A DNA stretch of 14,959 nt from JAPLVB01 sp964353635 (GCA_964353635.1 CAYGVS010000026.1:1-14959); one strand, 5' to 3'; shown: positions 1-6,907, counted from the first letter of the stretch. The notes: generated by a model not told the origin, from the sequence alone. Program-made: numbers and translations.

Positions 1-76
1 AAAGACCTTGGGAAGGGATGCATTAATAATATTTGGGTTAAGTGGGCTTATATATGTCATTATTCAGGAGGCAACC

Positions 77-85
77 TTATAATAT
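77..85 (+). promoter_or_regulatory. TATA box of the primase gene
   Basis: TTATAATAT is centred about 25 nt before the ATG at 105. That is the spacing expected for an archaeal TATA box with transcription starting at or next to the start codon, so the message is probably leaderless. No Shine-Dalgarno sequence is visible before the ATG. A second A+T-rich stretch at about 49-58 is an alternative. Confidence 0.5.
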
Positions 86-104
86 CCAGCCTTAATCTTA
101 TGTT

Positions 105-1433
105 ATGAATCTCAGGCAGGTCTACGAGTATTACTCAAGGCCGGATGTCCGGCAGTTCTTCATGGATTTCTCGAAGGGTAGGGAAGTCGTTGGCGTCTAC
201 AAGAACGGCTCCTACAGCACCAGGCCTGGAACGCTGATTTATCCGCAGGACATAGTGGCCATGGTAAAGGAAGGGTCGCTGGAATTCCATTCTTCCATAG
301 AAAGGTGGTCCAGGCCCATGAGCCTGAAGACTGACAATTATGATTCCTTGAGGACAGGGTGGGACATCATACTGGACCTTGACTGCCACCTGTTCGAGCA
401 CGGGAAGATAGCGGCAAAAGTGCTGGCATGGGCCCTTGAAAAGCACGGGCTGAAGGGCTATTCAATCAAGTTCACTGGAGGCACAGGCTTCCATATTGGA
501 ATCCCTTGGGAATCCATACCCAAGGCAATAGATTACAAGCCATCTCTGAAAATGTTCCCTGAGCTTCCGAGGCATGTGGGCTTCTATCTCAGGGAATACA
601 TAAGGGAAAGGCTGGAGAGGGAGCTTCTCAAGAGGTACCAGATGGAGCAGCTTGCGGAGCAGGTGGAAAGGAAGCTGGGCGATATCATGGGCGAGAAGAG
701 CGTCCTTGACCCCTTCAATGTCGTGGACGTTGACACTGTCCTTATCTCTCCCAGGCATCTTTTCAGGATGCCTTATTCCCTCAACAAGAACTCCTTCCTT
801 GTGTCACTGCCGGTGAAATCAGGTGATTTGGATGCTTTAAGCAGGGAGGATGCGGACCCACAAAAACATGACATCAAAATAAAAGGCTTCTTGAACGCAG
901 GAGAGCCTGATGAGGCAGAGATGCTCATAGCAGAAGCCCTAGACTGGGCCAGGAAAAGCAAAAGGAAGGAAGCAAGGAAGGTAGAGCGCAGGTCTTTAAT
1001 CAAGGAGGCTGTGCCTGAAGAGCTATTTCCACCATGCCTGAAAATCATACTCCAAGGCCTGCCGGACGGGAAGAAGCGCTCTGTGTTCATCCTCTCGACA
1101 TTCCTGCGCTCAGTGAAATGGGGATGGCCTGAGACCGAGAAGATGGTGTTCGACTGGAATGCAAGGAACAAGCCTCCGCTCAGGGACAGCTACGTCCGCG
1201 GGCAGCTTAGGTGGCACAGGATGCAGAAGAGGGAGATCCTGCCTCCAGCCTGCCAGAACGTAGGATGGTACGAGTCCTTCGGCGTTTGCAGGCCTGACAA
1301 CTGGTGCGGAGGCCCTGCAAAGACTGTGAGGAACCCTGTGAATTACCCTCTCAGGAAGATGGAAGCTGAAGCAGAGAGGCCAGAGCCTGAAAGGAAGAAG
1401 CCCAAGAGGAGAAAAGGCCCTCCTCGGTTTTAA
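105..1433 (+). CDS. priS: Fused archaeal DNA primase, PriS catalytic domain plus PriL-type Fe-S C-terminal domain
   Basis: This protein makes the RNA/DNA primers for replication. Residues 1 to about 280 look like the archaeal/eukaryotic small primase subunit: acidic pair in DLD (91-93), the FTGGTGFHI motif (123-131), a third acid in VDVD (207-210), and the basic RHLFRMPYSLN segment (217-227). Residues about 305-415 are not part of a normal PriS. They resemble the Fe-S C-terminal domain of the large subunit PriL, with cysteines at 311 (FPPC), 383 (ILPPAC), 395 (GVC) and 401 (NWC) and a closing NPVNYP. The middle PriL domain is absent. The last 25 residues are a Lys/Arg/Pro tail. A single-chain primase of this kind is known from Nanoarchaeum equitans and other DPANN archaea (family knowledge). 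A GINS gene follows 54 nt downstream. PriS identity is firm; the Fe-S domain assignment rests on the four-Cys pattern and its surroundings. Confidence 0.92.
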   Translation: MNLRQVYEYYSRPDVRQFFMDFSKGREVVGVYKNGSYSTRPGTLIYPQDIVAMVKEGSLEFHSSIERWSRPMSLKTDNYDSLRTGWDIILDLDCHLFEHGKIAAKVLAWALEKHGLKGYSIKFTGGTGFHIGIPWESIPKAIDYKPSLKMFPELPRHVGFYLREYIRERLERELLKRYQMEQLAEQVERKLGDIMGEKSVLDPFNVVDVDTVLISPRHLFRMPYSLNKNSFLVSLPVKSGDLDALSREDADPQKHDIKIKGFLNAGEPDEAEMLIAEALDWARKSKRKEARKVERRSLIKEAVPEELFPPCLKIILQGLPDGKKRSVFILSTFLRSVKWGWPETEKMVFDWNARNKPPLRDSYVRGQLRWHRMQKREILPPACQNVGWYESFGVCRPDNWCGGPAKTVRNPVNYPLRKMEAEAERPEPERKKPKRRKGPPRF

Positions 1434-1487
1434 AAGTTTTTCTTCCAACTAATTCTCATTAAATCGGCAATAAGGCGCGGTGCAATT

Positions 1488-2021
1488 ATGCTGACTTTCG
1501 AGACGCTTAGCAAGCTGAGGAGGGAAGAAGAGGTATCCCAGACGCTTTCCCAGCTGCCTGACGGCTTCTTTAAGGAGGTTTCAAGCTACATTTCCAAGAA
1601 GGTGCAGGCCAGCAAGGACAAGGAGGATGCCTGGGAGCTTGAGAATGCGCGGATGGTCCTGGGCGACCTGCTCAAGAGCAGGGAAAAGAAGATACTGATG
1701 GCGGCGCTAGGGTTCCTGGACTCTGGAGTGGAGCCTTCGAACCTCACTCCCGAGGAGAAGATATTCTTCGAGCAGATATCCTCGATAGCCGGGCAGTTCA
1801 GGGAAAGGAAGAAGGATGCGCTGGAGGCTGTGCAGGACAGGAAATCGCTCATGGTCCTGCTTGAGGGCATACCCCAGTTCGTGTGGACTGACATGAAGAC
1901 CTACGGGCCCTTCTCCGAGAACGACATCGTGAACCTGCCTGAAAGCCTTTGCATGTTCCTTGCAGAAAGGGGAGTGGCGAAGCGCATCGAGCCTGGAAAA
2001 CAAGGCGAAGAAGCTATTTAA
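1488..2021 (+). CDS. GINS complex subunit (Gins51/Gins15-like)
   Basis: GINS binds the MCM helicase and Cdc45/GAN in the archaeal replisome. The 177-residue protein has a helical A domain first (about 1-110, with LPDGFFKEV near 23 and a KSREKKIL stretch near 63-70) and a small beta-rich B domain after it (about 125-170, with YGPFSENDIVNLPE and FLAERGVAKRI). The A-then-B order is that of archaeal Gins51/Gins15 rather than Gins23. GGTG about 7 nt before the ATG can serve as ribosome binding site. The pairing with primase matches a common archaeal arrangement. Sequence conservation in this family is low, so the subunit type is less sure than the family. Confidence 0.85.
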   Translation: MLTFETLSKLRREEEVSQTLSQLPDGFFKEVSSYISKKVQASKDKEDAWELENARMVLGDLLKSREKKILMAALGFLDSGVEPSNLTPEEKIFFEQISSIAGQFRERKKDALEAVQDRKSLMVLLEGIPQFVWTDMKTYGPFSENDIVNLPESLCMFLAERGVAKRIEPGKQGEEAI

Positions 2022-2024
2022 ATA
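2017..2024 (+). promoter_or_regulatory. TATA box of the eL44 operon
   Basis: TTTAAATA overlaps the stop codon of the GINS gene. Transcription would start near 2048, giving a leader of about 45 nt before the eL44 start at 2094. Confidence 0.45.
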
Positions 2025-2057
2025 CTTCTTATCAGTATAAGTCACATAAAATTAACA

Positions 2058-2075
2058 CGCAGCGCTTCAGCTGCG
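2058..2075 (+). promoter_or_regulatory. Hairpin in the eL44 leader
   Basis: CGCAGC pairs perfectly with GCTGCG across a six-base loop, a few bases before the putative ribosome binding site (GAGGT, about 2081-2085). In a leader of only about 45 nt this could control access to the ribosome binding site. Regulation is inference; the stem is seen. Confidence 0.4.
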
Positions 2076-2093
2076 CCCATGAGGTAACAGGCT

Positions 2094-2381
2094 ATGAGAT
2101 ACCCCAAGAAGATAAGGACATACTGCCCGTACTGCAAGAAGCACCAGGAGCATTCGGTCAAGCAGGCGAAGAAGAAGACAAGAGGCTCTGCCAGGCCGAT
2201 GTCCGCATCAAACCGCCAGAAAGAGCGGCTGAAGAGGGGCTACGGCGGCCACGGGAAGTTCTCCAAGCCCGCAGTGTCAAAGAAGCCCACGCAGAAGCTT
2301 GACCTTAGGATAAAGTGCGAGGCCTGCGGGAAGTCCCACATGAAGAAGGGATTCAGGATAAAGAAGTTCGAGTTGATTTAG
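2094..2381 (+). CDS. rpl44e: Ribosomal protein eL44
   Basis: Large-subunit protein specific to archaea and eukaryotes. The 95-residue product starts MRYPKKIRTYCPYCKKHQEH, with the first zinc-binding CPYC near 11-14, and has the second pair CEACGKSH near the C terminus, as expected for the family's four-cysteine zinc site. The middle is the basic GYGGHGKFSKP region that contacts rRNA. Length is normal. It heads the eL44 - (insert) - eS27 - aIF2-alpha series. GAGGT upstream is a reasonable ribosome binding site and decides this ATG over the one at 2079. Confidence 0.97.
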   Translation: MRYPKKIRTYCPYCKKHQEHSVKQAKKKTRGSARPMSASNRQKERLKRGYGGHGKFSKPAVSKKPTQKLDLRIKCEACGKSHMKKGFRIKKFELI

Positions 2382-2933
2382 ATGGTTTATATCAGGGATG
2401 AATCGGATACTAAAAGGTTGAGATTTATAGCAGAACTGCTATCCGAATTGGTGGGAATACCTGCTGTAAGCAGTTTAGAAGCTAAAGTTGATAAAATAGA
2501 AATCGTTGAGAATGTCCCTAGGTATGTCAGCATAAATGGAGAGGTACGACCTGAAGCGGAGCACGGTTTTTTCGATTTTTTGGAAACCAGCAGAGAGGAG
2601 ATGGCCAGGTTTCTTTATGAGGTAAGAAGAAACAGGAAAGAGCTGAATTCCCATTACCACAATTATCAGGAGAAAATGCAGAAAAAGCAAGCTAAAGATT
2701 CTGCAAGAATAGAAGGCCTTACTCGTTTTCTTATATTCACAGGTTATGATATGCATCTCTTTACAGAGGATCTCAGTCCGAAAAGGGTTTATGTCCTGCT
2801 TAAAGGAGCTGACCATCCACTTTTAGAGGAATATAATAATCCCAATCTATTGGAAAAAATAAATTCTGATATGGAAGTTATAAGAACAGCTTACAGGGCT
2901 GCATACAGATTAAAGAGGGAAGGAAAAGCATGA
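2382..2933 (+). CDS. Unknown A+T-rich gene inserted between eL44 and eS27
   Basis: I do not recognise this 183-residue protein. The ATG follows the eL44 stop with no gap, and the stop overlaps the eS27 start by 4 nt (ATGA), so translation of all three is probably coupled. It is soluble-looking with no signal peptide or membrane segment. A mixed N-terminal part (1-65, with ISELV-like hydrophobic helix LLSELVGI near 18-25) is followed by a highly charged, probably helical or coiled stretch (about 70-115) and another mixed part with FLIFTGYDMHLFTEDLSP. Base composition is clearly richer in A+T than its neighbours (many TTA, ATA, AAA, TTT codons), while eL44 and eS27 use G/C-ending codons. In most archaea eL44 and eS27 are adjacent. 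Recent arrival by transfer is inference; it could also be a lineage-specific translation factor. Confidence 0.8.
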   Translation: MVYIRDESDTKRLRFIAELLSELVGIPAVSSLEAKVDKIEIVENVPRYVSINGEVRPEAEHGFFDFLETSREEMARFLYEVRRNRKELNSHYHNYQEKMQKKQAKDSARIEGLTRFLIFTGYDMHLFTEDLSPKRVYVLLKGADHPLLEEYNNPNLLEKINSDMEVIRTAYRAAYRLKREGKA

Positions 2934-3121
2934 CTTCAAAATTCATGAAGCTCAAATGCGAGAAGTGCAAGAACGAGCAGATGGTCTTCGAGAAGGCGGC
3001 CTCAAAGGTGAAGTGCCTCGTTTGCGGCGAGGTCCTTGCCGAACCCACGGGAGGGAAGGCGAGGCTCATGATCAAGAATATGGCCACTGAGAAGGAGAAG
3101 CCCCAGAAAGAAGAGGAATGA
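2930..3121 (+). CDS. rps27e: Ribosomal protein eS27
   Basis: Small-subunit zinc-ribbon protein, 63 residues. CEKC near 10-13 and CLVC near 30-33 make the C2-C2 zinc site; the rest follows the usual form (FMKLKCEKC, KVKCLVCGEVLAEPTGGKA). The C-terminal tail KEKPQKEEE is a charged extension. The start overlaps the stop of the upstream unknown gene by 4 nt, which argues for translational coupling. Confidence 0.95.
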   Translation: MTSKFMKLKCEKCKNEQMVFEKAASKVKCLVCGEVLAEPTGGKARLMIKNMATEKEKPQKEEE

Positions 3122-3159
3122 ACTGGAGAGCGCGGGCCTTGTTCTAGCAGCCGGAAAGG

Positions 3160-3173
3160 TATATAATATATTA
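3160..3173 (+). promoter_or_regulatory. TATA box for aIF2-alpha
   Basis: A strong A/T stretch, GTATATAATATATT, predicts a transcription start near 3190. The aIF2-alpha gene therefore likely has its own promoter and a leader of about 50 nt, although it follows eS27 on the same strand. Confidence 0.55.
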
Positions 3174-3211
3174 GATTATATAATGCTAACACCGCTGGAG
3201 ATGAGTTGAAC

Positions 3212-3244
3212 ATGCTCCGAACCGAAACAAGGCGAAGGTCATGA
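3212..3244 (+). CDS. Possible 10-residue upstream reading frame of aIF2-alpha
   Basis: An ATG at 3212 opens a 10-codon frame (MLRTETRRRS) whose TGA overlaps the aIF2-alpha ATG as ATGA. It lies just downstream of the predicted transcription start. ATGA overlaps are typical of coupled translation, so this may be a short leader peptide. It could equally be chance, since no ribosome binding site is clear. Confidence 0.25.
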   Translation: MLRTETRRRS

Positions 3245-4005
3245 AAAGGAAGAACGATCCCAGGTATGGGGAGCTTGTGATATGCAGGATTACCAAGATC
3301 AATCCCAACTCTGCGTTCGCTGAGCTCCTGGAATACAACAGGTCAGGCATGATTCATGTCTCGGAGGTCGCTGCGAGATGGGTTCGTGACATCCGGGAGT
3401 TCATAAAGGAGAACCAGTTCGTGGTCTGCAGGGTTATCGACATCAGCAGGGACTACCTCTCCCTGTCCATAAAGCGGGTGAGGCAGGAGGAAGCCAGCAG
3501 CAGGATGAACGAGTTCAAGAGGGAGAACAAGGCTGAGAAGCTCCTCGAGCTTGCAGCGAAGACTGAGAAGAAGACCCTGGAGCAGGCTTTCAATGAGGTT
3601 GGTTACCGACTTCAGGATGAGTTCGGCTCGCTTTCCAAGGCCTTCGAGATTGCCTGGAAGAACCCGGAGCTGCTCAAGAGCAAGGGCATCCCGCAAGTAT
3701 GGATAGGGCCCCTGACGGAGATAGCCAAGAAGAGTTATTCCGAGAAGACTTACGAGCTGAAGGCCGAGCTAAACCTCATGTGCTTCAGCTCCGAGGGCAT
3801 CGAGGTAATAAAGAGGACCCTCATCAACGCAGTGAAGGAGAACAGTGTGGAGATCAAGTACATATCAGCCCCTAAATACCTCCTGGTGGCCAAGGGCAAG
3901 AACTACAAGGAGATAAGGGCGAAGGTGGAGAAGGTCGCAGAGTCTGTCACCAGCGAGATTAACAAATGCAAAGGGGACTGCACATTCAAGATGGTTGAGG
4001 AGTAG
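3241..4005 (+). CDS. eif2a: Translation initiation factor aIF2 alpha subunit
   Basis: Part of the heterotrimer that brings initiator tRNA to the ribosome. The 254-residue length is normal. An N-terminal S1-type OB fold spans about 8-85 (GELVICRITKINPNSAFAEL, then SGMIHVSEVAARWVRDI and VVCRVIDISRDYLSLSIKRV). A helical middle domain follows (about 90-170, with WIGPLTEIAKK), then the alpha-beta domain that contacts the gamma subunit (about 175-250, with IKYISAPKYLLVAKGKNY). The serine 51 region of eukaryotic eIF2-alpha cannot be inferred as regulatory here. Nop10, which often follows in archaea, is not found downstream. Confidence 0.97.
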   Translation: MKRKNDPRYGELVICRITKINPNSAFAELLEYNRSGMIHVSEVAARWVRDIREFIKENQFVVCRVIDISRDYLSLSIKRVRQEEASSRMNEFKRENKAEKLLELAAKTEKKTLEQAFNEVGYRLQDEFGSLSKAFEIAWKNPELLKSKGIPQVWIGPLTEIAKKSYSEKTYELKAELNLMCFSSEGIEVIKRTLINAVKENSVEIKYISAPKYLLVAKGKNYKEIRAKVEKVAESVTSEINKCKGDCTFKMVEE

Positions 4006-4025
4006 CTTATTCTGATTGAATCGTA

Positions 4026-4035
4026 TTTTATATTT
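4026..4035 (+). promoter_or_regulatory. TATA box of the Nudix gene
   Basis: TTTTATATTT is centred about 25 nt before the ATG at 4056, which suggests a leaderless transcript. Confidence 0.5.
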
Positions 4036-4055
4036 CCGCAATAGAACGGTTTATC

Positions 4056-4598
4056 ATGAACAAGAAGCGCGGCCCCTGGACAATAAAGAGCAGCATCCGG
4101 AAATATAAGAATCCCTGGATAGAGGTCTCTGAGGACGAAGTCATAAAGCCCGATGGCGAGCCTGGGGTTTTCGGGACAGTGAAGATGAAAGCCGGTGTGT
4201 CCGTGCTTCCCATGGACAAGGACGGCTTTGTCTACCTGACGCAGGAATTCCATTACGCCTTAGGCAGGGAAAGCATAGAGGCTGTCAGCGGCGGCATTGA
4301 CGGCAGTGAAAAGCCGCTGGAAACGGCGAAGCGCGAGCTTCTTGAAGAGATTGGAATAGAAGCAAAGGAATGGATTGATTTGGGGCTTGTGAACCCTTTC
4401 ACGACTGTTGTCAATTCACCCGCATACCTATTTCTTGCAAGGGACCTTCAGCTAACTAAAAGAAATCCAGAAACTGAGGTTATCAAGTTATTGAAAGTGA
4501 AGTTTGATGATGCTGTGAATATGGTGGTGGACAGCAAGATCACACATGGTCCGAGCTGCGTGCTTATCCTGAAGGCGAAGGGATATCTGAAGAAATAG
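4056..4598 (+). CDS. Nudix hydrolase, ADP-ribose pyrophosphatase type
   Basis: Hydrolyses a nucleoside diphosphate linked to another group. The full Nudix signature GX5EX7REUXEEXGU is present at residues 79-101 (G79, E85, R93, E94, E97, E98, G100), which binds the catalytic metal. Before it lie a strand-rich start (SIRKYKNPWIEVSEDEV) and VYLTQEFHYALGRESIEAVSGG, typical of the ADP-sugar pyrophosphatase branch. The 180-residue length fits. The 3' part of the gene (from about 4430) is richer in A+T than the rest. It ends 3 nt from the convergent HAD gene. The exact substrate cannot be read from the sequence. Confidence 0.93.
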   Translation: MNKKRGPWTIKSSIRKYKNPWIEVSEDEVIKPDGEPGVFGTVKMKAGVSVLPMDKDGFVYLTQEFHYALGRESIEAVSGGIDGSEKPLETAKRELLEEIGIEAKEWIDLGLVNPFTTVVNSPAYLFLARDLQLTKRNPETEVIKLLKVKFDDAVNMVVDSKITHGPSCVLILKAKGYLKK

Positions 4599-4601
4599 CT
4601 T

Positions 4602-5222
4602 CTATTTGTTCACCCTCTCCACGATCCCAGGAATCTCCCTGAGGTCCGTGATGTTCCAGTTTCCCCTCACTTCCGGGTTCCTGTAGATTATCACCTTGAC
4701 GTCCGCAGCCTTCCCAGCCTCCATGTCGGATTGGGCGTCTCCAACATATACCGCTTCTTCTGGCCTGACCCTGAGCCTCTCAAGTGCGAGCAGTATGGGT
4801 TCTGGATGCGGCTTGTGATTAGCGCTGTCGTGGTAGCCTACAATGGCCTCGAAATGCTCTCTTATCCTCAGGTAATCCAGTATCTCCATCGTCTTCCTGC
4901 TGGTCACTATTCCCAGCCTGAATTTCTTCTTGATGACTTCGAGTGTTTCTGTAGCATAAGGATTGAGCTTTATGTACTTGAAAAATGATTGGATGATACC
5001 AGAACCGTAGCTGGCTATCTCCTCCCGCTCGGCTTCCGTCTTCTCTGGGAAGAAATGCGCAAACACCTTTCTGGATGAGAGATTATAGAAATTCTTCCTG
5101 TATTCTTCTACTGATATAGCCGGTTTCCCGAACTTTCGGAACACATAGCTGAAATAACGCGCATTGCCTTCGGCTGAGTCCAGCAGCACCCCGTCCACAT
5201 CGAAAAGCACGGCCTTTATCAT
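4602..5222 (-). CDS. HAD-family phosphatase (phosphoglycolate phosphatase-like)
   Basis: A cytoplasmic phosphohydrolase of 206 residues. Motif I is FDVDGVLLD with nucleophile D8 and acid D10; motif II is IVTSRK (S108); motif III lysine is in HKPHPEP (K137); motif IV is VGDAQSDMEAG (D162, D166). A helical cap lies between motif I and II (about 17-85). The frame is open 16 codons further upstream, but the family begins at MIKAVLFDVDG, so I take the ATG at 5222. Substrate could be phosphoglycolate, pyrophosphate or a sugar phosphate. The gene converges with the Nudix gene and is divergent from SRP54. Confidence 0.9.
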   Translation of the reverse strand: MIKAVLFDVDGVLLDSAEGNARYFSYVFRKFGKPAISVEEYRKNFYNLSSRKVFAHFFPEKTEAEREEIASYGSGIIQSFFKYIKLNPYATETLEVIKKKFRLGIVTSRKTMEILDYLRIREHFEAIVGYHDSANHKPHPEPILLALERLRVRPEEAVYVGDAQSDMEAGKAADVKVIIYRNPEVRGNWNITDLREIPGIVERVNK

Positions 5223-5240
5223 ACAGCATCGCTCTATATT

Positions 5241-5266
5241 TATATTCACCCATTTAAGTGAATATA
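5241..5266. promoter_or_regulatory. Inverted repeat in the HAD/SRP54 divergent promoter region
   Basis: TATATTCAC (5241-5249) and GTGAATATA (5258-5266) form a perfect 9-bp inverted repeat with an 8-bp spacer, the geometry of a dimeric regulator's operator. It overlaps the A/T-rich elements likely to act as TATA boxes for the HAD gene. TTAAGTG occurs twice with a 20-bp offset (5254-5260 and 5274-5280). A regulator is inference. Confidence 0.4.
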
Positions 5267-5347
5267 TCAAGCCTTAAGTGGATAATGGAATGGAGGCGAC
5301 TCAAGCAATAAATTGAAGCCGCCTTCTTTCCACAATGGGCGAAGCGT

Positions 5348-6682
5348 ATGGTTTTGGACAACTTTGGAGACTCCCTTAAGAGCACGTTCAGGAAGATAGC
5401 GGGGATGGGAACTGTAGACAAGCAGGCTGTGGAGGCCATAGTCAGGGAGCTGCAGCGCGGCCTGCTGCAGGCTGATGTTGATGTGGGCCTTGTGGCAGAG
5501 CTCTCATCGAGGATAAAGAGGAAGATACTTGAGGAGAAGCCGCCCGCAGGGCTCACTCTGAAAGAGTATTTCATAAAGACCCTTTATGACGAGATGGTTG
5601 CCTTCATGGGCTCTGAAAAAGGCGAGATGCAACTCAGGCCTCAAAAAGTTCTTCTTGCGGGTCTTTTCGGCTCAGGCAAGACCACGACAGCTGGGAAGCT
5701 CGGAAGATGGTTCAAGGTCAGGGGGATGAGCGTGGGGCTCGTGGCCTGCGACACGCACAGGCCTGCTGCCCAGGAGCAGCTCAGGCAGATAGGGAGCAAG
5801 TTGGAACTGCCTGTCTATTCCCACGGGAAGAACCCGCAGGAGATCGCCAGGAACGCGATTAAAAGCGCAAAGGAGGACGTGCTGATTTTCGATTCCGCAG
5901 GAAGGGATGCGCTGGACAAGGAGCTCGCCAAGGAACTGGAGGAGATGGGGAAGATAATCCAGCCGCAGGAGGTCCTGCTTGTGATCCCGGCGGACATAGG
6001 CCAGGCCGCAAGGAAGCAGGCTGAGGTGTTCAACAAGCTGGTGGGCATAACAGGCGTGGTTGTGAGCAAGCTTGACGGCACGGCAAAGGGTGGGGGCGCT
6101 CTTGCAGCATCTGCTGCCTCAGCCTCCAAAGTCAAGTTCATCGGGGTGGGCGAGAAGCCAGAGGACTTCGAGGTTTATGACCCGCAGAGGTTCGTGTCCA
6201 GGCTCATAGGTTATGGTGACCTTCAGGGACTGCTTGAAAAGGCGAAAGAGATAGGCGTGGACGAGGCGTCTGCAAGAAAAATCGTTGAAGGGAAATTCAC
6301 TTTGAATGAGTTCATAGAGCAGATTTCAGCCATGCAGAAGATGGGGCCGCTCACCAAGATAGCTGAGATGATTCCCGGTGTCTCAGGGATGAAGATACCT
6401 AAGGACATGCTGGACGTGCAGCAGGAGAAGATGAAGAAGTGGAAGCACATAATGGGCTCCATGACTTCTGCAGAAAAAGAGGACCCTGAGCTCATCAAGC
6501 ACTCCAGGATAATCAGGATCGCAAAAGGCTCGGGCACGAAGGAGCAGGATGTGCGCGAGATACTGAAATACTACAAGCAGGTCCAGAAGTTCATGAAGAT
6601 GGCCAAGGGCGGGAAGGGCCTCAAGAGGGGGCCGCTCGGCCGCATGATGAAGCAGATGGGTTTAAATCTCAACGGGGAATGA
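5348..6682 (+). CDS. srp54: Signal recognition particle protein SRP54
   Basis: GTPase that binds signal sequences and SRP RNA and delivers ribosomes to the membrane. The 444-residue protein has the helical N domain (1 to about 90), a Ras-like G domain (about 95-295) and a Met-rich M domain (about 300-444). G1 is GLFGSGKTT (105-113), the SRP-specific DTHRPAA motif is at 135-141, G3 is DSAGRD (182-187; DTAGR is usual, a mild change), G4 is SKLDG (240-244), then GVGEKPEDFEVYDP. The M domain has MGPLTKIAEMIPG, RIAKGSGT and a Lys/Gly/Met-rich end (KMAKGGKGLKRGPLGRMMKQ) for RNA binding. The start at MVLDNFGDSL matches the family. Confidence 0.98.
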   Translation: MVLDNFGDSLKSTFRKIAGMGTVDKQAVEAIVRELQRGLLQADVDVGLVAELSSRIKRKILEEKPPAGLTLKEYFIKTLYDEMVAFMGSEKGEMQLRPQKVLLAGLFGSGKTTTAGKLGRWFKVRGMSVGLVACDTHRPAAQEQLRQIGSKLELPVYSHGKNPQEIARNAIKSAKEDVLIFDSAGRDALDKELAKELEEMGKIIQPQEVLLVIPADIGQAARKQAEVFNKLVGITGVVVSKLDGTAKGGGALAASAASASKVKFIGVGEKPEDFEVYDPQRFVSRLIGYGDLQGLLEKAKEIGVDEASARKIVEGKFTLNEFIEQISAMQKMGPLTKIAEMIPGVSGMKIPKDMLDVQQEKMKKWKHIMGSMTSAEKEDPELIKHSRIIRIAKGSGTKEQDVREILKYYKQVQKFMKMAKGGKGLKRGPLGRMMKQMGLNLNGE

Positions 6683-6689
6683 AAATACT

Positions 6690-6818
6690 ATGGCCAAATA
6701 CGAATGTGAGAAGTGCGGATGGAAGGGCAAGCCAATATTCATGGAGCCTGCCACCAGGCTCTGCCCACAGTGCAGGGGAACCAACCTCAAGAAGATGAGG
6801 TCTGAAAAGGATAAATAG
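6690..6818 (+). CDS. Small zinc-ribbon protein
   Basis: A 42-residue protein starting 7 nt after the SRP54 stop and probably co-transcribed with it. Cysteines at 6, 9, 25 and 28 (YECEKCGWKG and RLCPQCRG) make a C2-C2 zinc ribbon, followed by a basic tail. The pattern is like rubredoxin-type or ribosome/RNA-binding zinc ribbons, but the protein is too short for a family call. The regular cysteine spacing and G/C-ending codons support that it is real. Confidence 0.72.
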   Translation: MAKYECEKCGWKGKPIFMEPATRLCPQCRGTNLKKMRSEKDK

Positions 6819-6871
6819 CCCCGTTACTTATATTCCCTAATACAACCGAAATTGGGTAATGTCTTTGGGAT

Positions 6872-6898
6872 CTCAACCCTTTCTTGGAAAGGGCTGAG
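6872..6898 (+). other. Hairpin upstream of tRNA-Gly
   Basis: CTCA and CCCTTT pair with AAAGGG and TGAG across a short loop, with one A/C mismatch between the two stem parts. A TATA-like TTATAT lies at about 6829-6834, so this stem would be in a 5' leader of the tRNA-Gly precursor. It may be a processing signal, a small RNA, or a terminator for SRP54, although no T run follows. Confidence 0.35.
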
Positions 6899-6907
6899 CG
6901 TGCGTAA

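Noticed and set aside
5223..5270. Upstream extension of the HAD gene start to 5270
   Set aside because: The extra 16 residues cover the promoter and palindrome and are not seen in the family, which begins just before the DVDG motif.
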